A DNA stretch of 5,228 nucleotides from Acidobacterium sp. (GCA_003152595.1 PMAM01000022.1:1276-6503), one strand, 5' to 3'. Shown: positions 1 to 5,183, counted from the stretch's first letter. The notes: generated from the sequence alone by a model not told the origin. A program made the numbers and translations.

Positions 1-368
1 TCGAGCGCGTCTTCCTGCCCGGCTACGTGCTGGTCGAAATGGATCTCGACAACGACCTCTGGCACGTGATCAAGAACACGCCGCGCGTCACAGGATTCCT
101 CGGCACCGGCGACAAGCCCGTCGCCCTTACCGAAGCCGAGGTTAGCTCCATCCTCTTCCGCAGCGACACGTCGAAAGACAAGCCGCGCCTCAAGGTCAAG
201 TTCCAGAAGTCCGAATCGGTCCGCATCACCGAGGGCCCCTTCGCCAACTTCAACGGCGTCGTCGACGAGGTCAACGAAGATCGCGAAACCCTCAAGGTCA
301 TGGTCACGATCTTCGGCCGCTCCACTCCTGTCGAGCTCGACTTCGGCAAGGTGGAAAAGATCGAGTAG
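1..368 (+). CDS. nusG: Transcription termination/antitermination protein NusG, 3' part
   Basis: NusG binds RNA polymerase and modulates elongation, Rho-dependent termination and transcription-translation coupling. The first full codon is at position 3 and 121 residues are visible, so roughly the first third of a normal ~180-residue NusG is missing to the left. The end of the NGN domain is recognisable from FLPGYVLVEM and the following PRVTGFLG. The C-terminal KOW domain starts near VRITEGPFANFNGVVDEV and ends in the typical IFGRSTPVELDFGKVEKIE. In E. coli the KOW domain contacts Rho and ribosomal protein S10. The gene heads the run of ribosomal genes; rplK starts 133 bases downstream. The GTG at 27 is an internal valine codon, not a start. 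The family call is very secure. Confidence 0.97.
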   Translation, partial: ERVFLPGYVLVEMDLDNDLWHVIKNTPRVTGFLGTGDKPVALTEAEVSSILFRSDTSKDKPRLKVKFQKSESVRITEGPFANFNGVVDEVNEDRETLKVMVTIFGRSTPVELDFGKVEKIE

Positions 369-378
369 AGGCAGCCGT

Positions 379-480
379 CAGCTATTAGCCCTTAGCTTTT
401 AGCTGATTCCTGCGGCAGCGCACGAATTTCGCAGTACCGAATTTCCAGCTAGCAGCTAAAGGCTAAGAGCTAATAGCTGG
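379..480. repeat. Long imperfect inverted repeat of AGCTA-rich units between nusG and rplK
   Basis: The arms at 380-406 and 453-479 are each 27 bases. One reads as the reverse complement of the other at 25 of 27 positions, and one of the two differences would be a G-U pair in the rightward RNA. Each arm is itself built from AGCTA/TAGCT steps (for example CAGCTATTAGCCCTTAGC). The intervening bases carry two direct copies of CGAATTTC (423-430 and 438-445). A transcript through here could form a long hairpin ending about 20 bases before the rplK start codon. A related copy lies at 4125-4157. I recall such AGCTA runs as common intergenic repeats in Acidobacteriota, but this was not checked. Confidence 0.85.
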
Positions 481-501
481 TTTCACGAAAGGTTTTTGAA
501 A

Positions 502-942
502 ATGGCAGCACCGACAAAGAAAATCGCAACCCAGGTCAAACTCCAGATCGAAGCCGCCAAGGCCACACCCGCGCCGCCCGTCGGCCCCGCCCTCGGCCAG
601 GCCCAGGTCAACATCATGGAGTTCTGCAAGCAGTTCAACGCCCGCACCCAGAACAAGGAGATGGCCGGCCTCATCATCCCCGTCGTCATCACCGTCTACA
701 CCGACCGCACCTTCACCTTCATCACCAAGACGCCCCCGGCGGCGATCCTGTTGAAGAAGGCCGCCAACCTCGCCAAGGGTTCCGGCACGCCCAATAAAGA
801 TAAGGTAGGCAAGGTCTCCGAAGCTCAGGTCCTCGAGATCGCGAAGCAGAAGATGCCCGACCTCAACGCCGCCTCCGTCGAAGCCGCCGTGAAGTCCATC
901 AAGGGCACCGCCCGCTCCATGGGCATCGACGTCGTCGCGTAG
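502..942 (+). CDS. rplK: 50S ribosomal protein L11
   Basis: L11 forms the base of the factor-binding stalk with 23S rRNA helices 43/44 and L10. It takes part in GTPase activation by elongation factors and in RelA-dependent sensing of uncharged tRNA. The product is 146 residues, the normal length. The N-terminal domain carries the proline-rich PPVGPALGQ (residues 25-33), the region associated with thiostrepton and factor action. The rRNA-binding C-terminal domain ends with the family signature KGTARSMGI (134-142). ATG at 502 is preferred over the in-frame TTG at 496: AAAGG at 488-492 sits 9 bases from the ATG but only 3 from the TTG. Normally rplA follows within a few tens of bases; here it is 1,750 bases away behind an opposite-strand cassette. 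Confidence 0.98.
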   Translation: MAAPTKKIATQVKLQIEAAKATPAPPVGPALGQAQVNIMEFCKQFNARTQNKEMAGLIIPVVITVYTDRTFTFITKTPPAAILLKKAANLAKGSGTPNKDKVGKVSEAQVLEIAKQKMPDLNAASVEAAVKSIKGTARSMGIDVVA

Positions 943-961
943 AATCGCGCGGAAACACAAA

Positions 962-1005
962 AGCCGAAGCGGCATATCTCTCCATCGAGACGTGCTGCTT
1001 CGGCT
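962..1005 (-). terminator. Probable intrinsic terminator, strongest leftward, possibly bidirectional
   Basis: The arms AGCCGAAGCGGCA (962-974) and TGCTGCTTCGGCT (993-1005) pair over 13 positions with one G-U pair. TCTC and GAGA can extend the stem inward around a short loop. Read leftward, the stem is followed by TTTTGTGTTT (complement of 952-961), a good U tract. Read rightward it is followed only by CTATTCTG, a weak one. It lies 20 bases past the rplK stop and about 40 bases past the end of the leftward cassette, as expected for a terminator shared by convergent units. Confidence 0.7.
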
Positions 1006-1045
1006 CTATTCTGCCTGCCATCGGATTCACATTGCGAATCCATTC

Positions 1046-1237
1046 TCATTCTGAGCCAAGTCTAACTTGCCTTTTCCGTGACGCGGATTTTGCGTGGTCG
1101 GTGGATAGTTTCCTCCCGACCGCAATAATGCTCCGGGGATCGAACTCCGTCAGCCGGCCTTCCGCCACATCCACCATTCCGCGGTCAATCTCGGTCTTTA
1201 ACTGCGCGAGTCGATTCATCCGCAGTTCACGCTTCAT
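1046..1237 (-). CDS. Small protein resembling the C-terminal tail of type II antitoxins
   Basis: The product is 63 residues, charged and probably mostly helical. The stretch EIDRGMVDVAEGRLTEFDP (about residues 15-33) followed by RSIIAVGRKL resembles, from memory, the 'GLxDIxAGRVTEFD..xIIARGRKLL' tail found at the end of many ParD/VapB-like antitoxins, the part that usually wraps the toxin. An N-terminal ribbon-helix-helix or AbrB DNA-binding domain, which such antitoxins normally have, is not seen. It is therefore either a minimal antitoxin or a remnant. ATG at 1237 is chosen because GGAGGG (plus-strand 1245-1250) lies 7 bases upstream; an in-frame ATG at 1252 has no such site. It is the third gene of the leftward cassette, 24 bases after the DUF1829 gene. 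A perfect 6-bp hairpin (1023-1028/1036-1041) and then the terminator follow its stop. No toxin partner of a known family is seen beside it. Confidence 0.6.
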   Translation of the reverse strand: MKRELRMNRLAQLKTEIDRGMVDVAEGRLTEFDPRSIIAVGRKLSTDHAKSASRKRQVRLGSE

Positions 1238-1244
1238 ATTCCAG

Positions 1245-1250
1245 CCCTCC
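1245..1250 (-). promoter_or_regulatory. Ribosome binding site of the small antitoxin-like gene
   Basis: GGAGGG on the minus strand, 7 bases before the ATG at 1237. It is the best Shine-Dalgarno match in the leftward cassette. It argues that the small frame is translated, and it decides in favour of the 63-residue form over the 68-residue form. Confidence 0.65.
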
Positions 1251-1261
1251 ATATCGAAGTA

Positions 1262-2038
1262 TCACGCCGCAAGTTCTTCAACGAACTCACTGCGGCGACT
1301 GAAGAGCACAGGACGAATGTGGTAATTCCGGAACGCGTCCAGAACACCAGATGAAACCGTCTGTTCGCCGTCGTTTAAGACGGCGTACGCCTTGGAGTCC
1401 GGCGGGCGAATATCTCTGGTATCGCTCCACGCATAGATAAACGACTCAGTACTATCACGAGTCGGCCGATTGATTGCCTGAACAATTCGCTCCGGCTGCT
1501 TATGAGGGGACTTCGGGATAACGAAATGGAAAAGGTGGTCGAACCCGCTAGTACCCGTGAATTTGACCTTGGGCGTGTAGCGAACCTCATTACCTTCCAG
1601 CCATTGCACTACATCCTCAAAAAAGAGGCTTTGCACGATGGGGCTTGCCAGATAAAACAGGTCATTGACAGCAAGCATAGCCTGAATGAGGTTATGCTTC
1701 CGAGCGGGGAAATTCTCAGGTGAAGCTCGCACCACCAGGGCTTCTTCATTCAACTCCACCCCGAAACCGTTCAGGGTCATGTTCAGTAGGTCCTTACGCT
1801 TCTCTGTATCGATATTGCATCCGGAAGTCTCCAAGTCACGAATGATGTAGCTGTCATCGGACAGGATGTAGCCACCATTTTCGGACCGTGCGTAAATCTG
1901 CAGGGCATCGTTGTGCCGATCGATGTAGGGCGTGGTGATCTCGACCCAGTCGCCGTTCACAGCACGCAAGGTAGTTTTGTCCTTCAACCAAGCGCGGTGC
2001 GCGTCTAATAGACGTTCGATCTCCTGTACGGTCGTCAT
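1262..2038 (-). CDS. DUF1828/DUF1829 domain protein, function unknown
   Basis: The product is 258 residues and matches the two-domain architecture I recall for this family. The DUF1828-like part (about residues 30-125) contains EITTPYIDRHNDALQIY followed by GGYILSDDSY and a DLETSG step, its typical 'gY.LSDdgy' core. The DUF1829-like part (about 155-245) contains FDHLFHFVIPKS, PERIVQAINRPTRD, FIYAWSDTRDIRP and DSKAYAVLND. Neither domain has a known activity. The mix of conserved acidic residues and a lysine in a beta-rich segment could be compatible with a nuclease-like fold, but that is speculation. No signal peptide or membrane segment is visible, so it is probably cytosolic. Its ATG overlaps the TGA of the upstream gene (ATGA at 2035-2038), implying translational coupling. 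The only upstream purine tract, GAGAAG, lies about 11 bases away. Codon use is mixed and less GC-rich than the flanking ribosomal genes. Confidence 0.88.
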   Translation of the reverse strand: MTTVQEIERLLDAHRAWLKDKTTLRAVNGDWVEITTPYIDRHNDALQIYARSENGGYILSDDSYIIRDLETSGCNIDTEKRKDLLNMTLNGFGVELNEEALVVRASPENFPARKHNLIQAMLAVNDLFYLASPIVQSLFFEDVVQWLEGNEVRYTPKVKFTGTSGFDHLFHFVIPKSPHKQPERIVQAINRPTRDSTESFIYAWSDTRDIRPPDSKAYAVLNDGEQTVSSGVLDAFRNYHIRPVLFSRRSEFVEELAA

Positions 2039-2484
2039 GAAAATAGGGTCTTCTCAATCTTGGGAGGTTCTGTGATGTTGCAGTGCTTCATGAAAGCATC
2101 AAGCGTAGACAACAGGTCCGTTGTATCGGGAAACTGTTCAATTGGAGCTGGGAGGGCCCACTTGTCGCCGTAGCCTTCCCGATATCGATGCAGATGCGGG
2201 CACGGCACCTCTTGTCCGTCCGGATTACGATGCGGCGCTCCGTCAATGTCCAGGCGATAGAGAATGATGGCGGTTCGTGCTCGATTCTGGTAAGTCGCTT
2301 TAGTCAATTTGATCTGAAACCGGGACACGTCGAGTATGAAGCTTTCACGTTTGTCGATGGAGGCAAGTAGCACGATGATTTTGTCACCCGGACCAGGAAA
2401 ATTCCAGGTTCGTTGGTCCACCGCGTGCTTTTCCATGGCGATCAGCCCGTCTGCCTCTTCCTGTTTGATATCGATGTCAGCCAT
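2035..2484 (-). CDS. DUF6978-like protein, function unknown
   Basis: The product is 149 residues and cytosolic in appearance. It opens with KQEEADGLIAMEKH (about 7-20) and FPGPGDKIIVLL, then a beta-rich middle. A conserved-looking core follows: YQNRAR (65-70), YRLDIDGAPHRNPDG (76-90), CPHLHRYREGYGDKWA (95-110) and a C-terminal FMKHCNITEPPKI. From memory this pattern (LDI.G..H.NP.G, then CPHLH) is that of the DUF6978 family, commonly encoded next to DUF1828/DUF1829 genes; the exact family number is less certain than the pairing. The HxNP and HLH histidines look like possible metal or catalytic residues, an inference only. ATG at 2484 is preferred. The frame is open upstream to an ATG at 2577, but those 31 extra residues are Arg/Ser-rich and unlike the family, and the best promoter candidate would lie inside them. 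It is the first gene of the leftward cassette. Confidence 0.8.
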   Translation of the reverse strand: MADIDIKQEEADGLIAMEKHAVDQRTWNFPGPGDKIIVLLASIDKRESFILDVSRFQIKLTKATYQNRARTAIILYRLDIDGAPHRNPDGQEVPCPHLHRYREGYGDKWALPAPIEQFPDTTDLLSTLDAFMKHCNITEPPKIEKTLFS

Positions 2485-2521
2485 GGTCACACCCAGAAGT
2501 CCGATCTTCAGTCCCTTAAGC

Positions 2522-2537
2522 CGATACGATACCGATA
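2522..2537. promoter_or_regulatory. Three tandem CGATA repeats at the cassette promoter, operator candidate
   Basis: CGATA occurs at 2522-2526, 2527-2531 and 2533-2537. On the leftward strand this reads as repeated TATCG overlapping the proposed -10 box and start point of the cassette promoter. Short tandem sites in this position are typical of autoregulated gene pairs. No regulator is identified. Confidence 0.35.
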
Positions 2538-2562
2538 TCCGCGGGCGACGGGAAGGTGACAA
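2534..2562 (-). promoter_or_regulatory. Candidate sigma70-type promoter for the leftward cassette
   Basis: On the minus strand, TTGTCA (2562-2557) matches the -35 consensus at 5 of 6 bases. It is followed after 17 bases by GATATC (2539-2534), a poor -10 match. The predicted start near 2527 would leave a leader of about 40 bases before the ATG at 2484. Ordinary confidence for a by-eye promoter. Confidence 0.35.
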
Positions 2563-2580
2563 ACGGGAGCCCCCCATTCC

Positions 2581-2609
2581 TTGCCTTCCCCCCCATTTTC
2601 ATAGATAAT
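2581..2609 (+). promoter_or_regulatory. Candidate sigma70-type promoter for rplA-rplJ-rplL
   Basis: TTGCCT (2581-2586, 4 of 6 consensus) and GATAAT (2604-2609, 5 of 6) are separated by exactly 17 bases. Transcription would begin near 2616, about 77 bases before rplA. This fits the context: the leftward cassette and the hairpin at 962-1005 separate rplA from the promoter serving nusG and rplK. Confidence 0.5.
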
Positions 2610-2692
2610 CAACACCTGCGCCCCAACGGGCGTAGTGTCACTAGAACCACGGCCGGTAAGCAGCATCTCCGCGCGGTGGGAGACGAGGAAAC

Positions 2693-3412
2693 ATGGCCAA
2701 GCCAGGCAAGTCTATTGAGAAGGCGCGCGCCCAGGTGGAAAAGCGCCCCTACCCCCTGCAGGAAGCCGTCCCGCTTCTGCAGAAAGTAAAATACGCAAAG
2801 TTTGATGAGACCGTCGACCTGACCTTGCGTCTGGGCGTCGACCCGCGCCACGCCGACCAGATGGTCCGCGGCACTGTCGTCCTCCCGCATGGCCTCGGCA
2901 AGACCAAAAAAGTCGCCGTCATCACCACCGGCGACAAGCAGCGCGAAGCCGAAGCTGCAGGCGCCGACATCGTTGGCGGCGACGAGCTGGTCGAAAAAAT
3001 CCAGAAGGAATCCTGGACCGACTTCGACGCCCTCATTGCCACGCCCGACATGATGAAGTCCGTCGGCCGTCTCGGCAAAGTACTCGGCCCCCGCGGCCTC
3101 ATGCCGAACCCCAAGACCGGCACCGTCACCAACGATGTCGCCGCCGCTATTAAGGAAATCAAGGCCGGCAAGGTCGAGTTCCGAACCGACAAGACCGCGC
3201 TCGTCCACGTCCCCGTCGGCAAAATTTCCTTCTCCGCGCAAAAGCTCGTCGAGAATGCCATTACCGTCATCACCAGCGTCGTCAAAGCCAAGCCATCGGC
3301 GGCGAAGGGAAAATACATCAAGGGCATCACCATCAGTTCAACGATGGGTCCCGGCATTGCGCTCGACTCCGCAGTCGCCGACGGCGCCGCCAAAGCTTCA
3401 GCTTCGGCCTAA
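2693..3412 (+). CDS. rplA: 50S ribosomal protein L1
   Basis: L1 binds 23S rRNA helices 76-78 and forms the mobile L1 stalk that helps release deacylated tRNA from the E site. In E. coli it also represses its own operon by binding the leader mRNA. The product is 239 residues, slightly longer than E. coli L1 (234). The family signature LGKVLGPRGLMPNPKTGTV lies at residues 127-145. The C-terminal rRNA-contact segment ISSTMGPGIALD lies at about 214-225. Domain II (about 70-160) is flanked by the two parts of domain I, as in the family. GGTGGGAG and GAGG (2685-2688) precede the ATG. Codons are strongly C-ending, like rplK. I could not recognise an L1-binding mimic in the leader. Confidence 0.98.
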   Translation: MAKPGKSIEKARAQVEKRPYPLQEAVPLLQKVKYAKFDETVDLTLRLGVDPRHADQMVRGTVVLPHGLGKTKKVAVITTGDKQREAEAAGADIVGGDELVEKIQKESWTDFDALIATPDMMKSVGRLGKVLGPRGLMPNPKTGTVTNDVAAAIKEIKAGKVEFRTDKTALVHVPVGKISFSAQKLVENAITVITSVVKAKPSAAKGKYIKGITISSTMGPGIALDSAVADGAAKASASA

Positions 3413-3449
3413 CTGGTTCGCAGCAGGATCCGTTAGAAGGTTTTGTATC

Positions 3450-3512
3450 AGGGCACGACTTCAGTCGTGCCGTAAGCGGCCCAAAAGAACCGGGCTTTAG
3501 CCCCTGCGGGCC
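3450..3512. repeat. Two-hairpin intergenic repeat element between rplA and rplJ
   Basis: The first hairpin is perfect: GGCACGACT (3452-3460), two bases, AGTCGTGCC (3463-3471). The second has an inner stem, GGGCT (3492-3496) and AGCCC (3499-3503), enclosed by an outer stem, GGCCC (3478-3482) and GGGCC (3508-3512). I recall near-identical text ('gcacgacttcagtcgtgcc ... aaccgggctttagcccctg') dispersed in many copies in Acidobacteriota genomes, so this is probably a REP-like element rather than a gene-specific control site. It fills over half of the 121-base spacer. The rplJ ribosome binding site follows 11 bases later. Confidence 0.75.
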
Positions 3513-3533
3513 AGGATGAATTGAGGAATTGAA

Positions 3534-4082
3534 ATGGCACTGAGCAGACAAAAAAAAGCGGAGAAGGTCGGCGAGCTCGCCAAAGAGCTCGAGAGTTCCA
3601 CTTCCGCCATCATCGGCACGTTTTCCAAACTCACCGTCTCCCAGGACTTCGAGCTCCGCAAGACCGTCCGCAACGCCGGCGGCCGCTATCGCGTTCTCAA
3701 GAACAAGCTCGCCGGCCGCGCCGCAAAGGGCACAAAGATCGAAGCCGCCCTCCAGGGACTGAAGGGCGTTTCCTCGGTCGCCTACACCAGCGGCGATCCG
3801 GTCGCGCTCGCCAAGGCCCTGTCCACCTGGGTTGCGGACAACGCGGAGTTCACCTTCAAGCTCGGCATCGTCGACGGTAAAGTCATCAACGTCGAGGAAG
3901 TCAAAGCCCTCGCGACCATGCCTGGCAAGGAAGAGATCTTCGCGAAGCTCCTCTACTTCATCAACGCTCCGGCGCAGCGCCTCGTCACCGTGATGAACGC
4001 TGCCGGTCGCGACCTTGCTGTCGTCATCAACCAGGGCGTCGAGAAGCAAAAGTTTGCCGGCGGCGAAGCAGCCGCTGGTTAA
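3534..4082 (+). CDS. rplJ: 50S ribosomal protein L10
   Basis: L10 anchors the L7/L12 dimers to the ribosome and, with L11, forms the base of the factor-recruiting stalk. The product is 182 residues, within the usual 165-185. The N-terminal rRNA-binding domain begins MALSRQKKAEKVGELAKEL. It includes TVSQDFELRKTVRNAGGRYRV-type residues at about 34-54 and KNKLAGRA (57-64), matching the 'L r..lr..g.ey.VvKNtLa..A' core. Near the C terminus, ATMPGKEEIFAKLL leads into the long helix PAQRLVTVMNAAGRDLAVVI that carries the L7/L12 dimer sites. GAGG at 3523-3526 lies 7 bases before the ATG. In many bacteria L10-L12 complexes bind a leader ahead of rplJ to repress it; the spacer here is short and occupied by a repeat, so that control may be absent or different. 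Confidence 0.97.
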   Translation: MALSRQKKAEKVGELAKELESSTSAIIGTFSKLTVSQDFELRKTVRNAGGRYRVLKNKLAGRAAKGTKIEAALQGLKGVSSVAYTSGDPVALAKALSTWVADNAEFTFKLGIVDGKVINVEEVKALATMPGKEEIFAKLLYFINAPAQRLVTVMNAAGRDLAVVINQGVEKQKFAGGEAAAG

Positions 4083-4124
4083 GGTTCCTCGCCTCCACCG
4101 CTCCGTTCGCAGTGGAAGCCGCCG

Positions 4125-4157
4125 TTAGCTAAGAGCTAGTAGCTAAAAGCTAAGCTG
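4125..4157. repeat. AGCTA-rich repeat copy between rplJ and rplL
   Basis: This run alternates TTAGCTAAGAGCTAGTAGCT and further AGCTA steps. Bases 4128-4144 match 462-478 of the nusG-rplK repeat at 16 of 17 positions in the same orientation. It lies in an unusually long 220-base spacer between rplJ and rplL. Unlike the first site it has no facing inverted partner here. The rest of the spacer shows only a weak GTGCC/GGCAC hairpin (near 4178-4193). Confidence 0.75.
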
Positions 4158-4302
4158 TTCTTCCCTCCTCAAGGGGTGCCTGGTCTGGGGCACATCGGAA
4201 ACCTCGAGGCGGCCGGAAACAGCAGTGAAGTACGGCAACCGGAGGCCAAAACCTCTCGGGGGCGCAACACAAAATTTCAGAAGTCACGTGGAGAACACCA
4301 AA

Positions 4303-4680
4303 ATGGCAGACCTGCAGCAGTTGGAAGATCAGATCGTCAACCTGAGCCTGCTCGACGCAGCGGCTCTCGTCAAGAAGCTCGAAGAGCGCCTCGGCGTTTC
4401 GGCCGCGGCAGCCGCCCCGGTCGTCGTTGCCGGCGGCGGAGCGGCCGCAGCAGCCCCGGCGGCCGTCGAGCAGACCGAGTTCACCGTCATCCTCAAGGAT
4501 GCCGGTGCCAATAAGATCAACACCATCAAGGCCGTACGCGAGGTTACCTCGCTCGGCCTGAAGGAAGCCAAGGACCTTGTTGATGGCGCTCCCAAGACCC
4601 TCAAGGAGAACATCAGCAAGGACGACGCCGAGGCCATTAAGAAAAAGTTCGACGGCGTCGCGACCATTGAAGTTAAGTAG
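4303..4680 (+). CDS. rplL: 50S ribosomal protein L7/L12
   Basis: L7/L12 is the multi-copy stalk protein that recruits and activates the translational GTPases EF-Tu, EF-G, IF2 and RF3. The product is 125 residues, typical length. The N-terminal dimerisation and L10-binding domain (1-33) is LEDQIVNLSLLDAAALVKKLEERLGV-like. An Ala/Gly/Pro-rich hinge follows (about 34-55). The globular C-terminal domain (about 57-125) contains EFTVILKDAGANKI, then IKAVREVTSLGLKEAKDLVD (75-94), whose helices contact the factors. ATG at 4303 is chosen because GGAG at 4290-4293 lies 9 bases upstream and MADLQQLEDQI is the normal L12 N terminus. The frame is open further left to 4225 but that part is unlike the family. 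It is normally followed by rpoB, which is not reached in the window. Confidence 0.98.
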   Translation: MADLQQLEDQIVNLSLLDAAALVKKLEERLGVSAAAAAPVVVAGGGAAAAAPAAVEQTEFTVILKDAGANKINTIKAVREVTSLGLKEAKDLVDGAPKTLKENISKDDAEAIKKKFDGVATIEVK

Positions 4681-4726
4681 TATTTCGTGGTCCGGCCACC
4701 GGCTCGGCAAGCAACTTGCATGCCAA

Positions 4727-4763
4727 AGCGGAACGCGCTATCATTCTCTTTGTGCGTTCCGCT
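4727..4763 (+). terminator. Hairpin after rplL, attenuator or processing-site candidate
   Basis: AGCGGAACGCGC (4727-4738) pairs with GTGCGTTCCGCT (4752-4763) over 12 positions with one G-U pair, around a 13-base loop. It starts 46 bases past the rplL stop. No U tract follows (CGGCTGC), so full intrinsic termination is unlikely. Partial attenuation, 3'-end protection of the ribosomal mRNA or RNase III cleavage before rpoB are possible. Confidence 0.5.
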
Positions 4764-5013
4764 CGGCTGCATTCCAGTTTGCCGGTCTCGGGGCGTATCT
4801 CCGTCTTTCCGATTAAGCACAAACCGTAGTCCTGTCCGTCTCTGACGGGCGCGGCAGTTTGCGCGCATGAATCGGGAGGAGAAGAACACAATCTCCGGCA
4901 GCAAGTTTGCCGGCGTAAGGTCAGGCCAGGCGGCGGACCTGCTCTTACGACTGGAGTGAGTTGTCAGGCGGCGCGGGCGTAGGTTTCAAAGCGGCGGGAA
5001 TCGGACATTCTGT

Positions 5014-5025
5014 CACTGTACAGTG
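5014..5025. promoter_or_regulatory. Perfect 12-base palindrome CACTGTACAGTG, possible protein-binding site
   Basis: CACTGTACAGTG is a perfect dyad with no spacer, flanked by TGT on the left and CACA on the right. It is more like a dimeric regulator site than an RNA hairpin because there is no loop. No regulator is known from the sequence, and a chance occurrence is possible. Confidence 0.3.
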
Positions 5026-5183
5026 CACAATTCGGTTGTGGCGCTCGTGGGACTTGCTGTCTCTGCGAGCGTTTCCGTTTTTCCCCGATCAGTCCCTCGC
5101 GTCTCGCTTCCTTCTTTCCGCCCACCGACCGATGTCCGGACCCCGAGCTCTCCTGACGGGTTCCGGCAGGCAAACCAGCAGCC

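Noticed and set aside
496..501. TTG start for rplK, two codons upstream
   Set aside because: Spacing to the AAAGG is only 3 bases, while the ATG at 502 has 9 and gives the usual N terminus.
463..975. Long open frame antisense to rplK
   Set aside because: It is the GC-rich mirror of a certain gene, and its protein is low-complexity Gly/Asp/Leu with no family resemblance. The same reasoning removes the long antisense frames over rplA, rplJ and rplL.
2485..2577. Extension of the DUF6978-like gene to an upstream ATG at 2577, preceded by a purine-rich run
   Set aside because: The extra 31 residues are Arg/Ser-rich, unlike the family start, and overlap the promoter candidates; the family-like sequence begins at MADIDIKQEEAD.
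2610..2692. L1-binding mRNA mimic in the rplA leader
   Set aside because: GGTGGGAG invites the idea, but I could not build the asymmetric-loop helix known from L1 target sites; a covariance-model search would decide.
943..2692. Target-site duplication or terminal inverted repeats flanking the cassette
   Set aside because: No matching direct or inverted ends were seen at either border, and no transposase or integrase gene is present in the window.
4225..4302. Upstream start for rplL at 4225
   Set aside because: The added residues do not resemble L7/L12, and the GGAG at 4290-4293 points to the ATG at 4303.
4964..5173. Short leftward open frame in the rplL-rpoB spacer
   Set aside because: Its protein is Arg/Ser/Gly-rich with no recognisable motif, and it has no supporting gene context.
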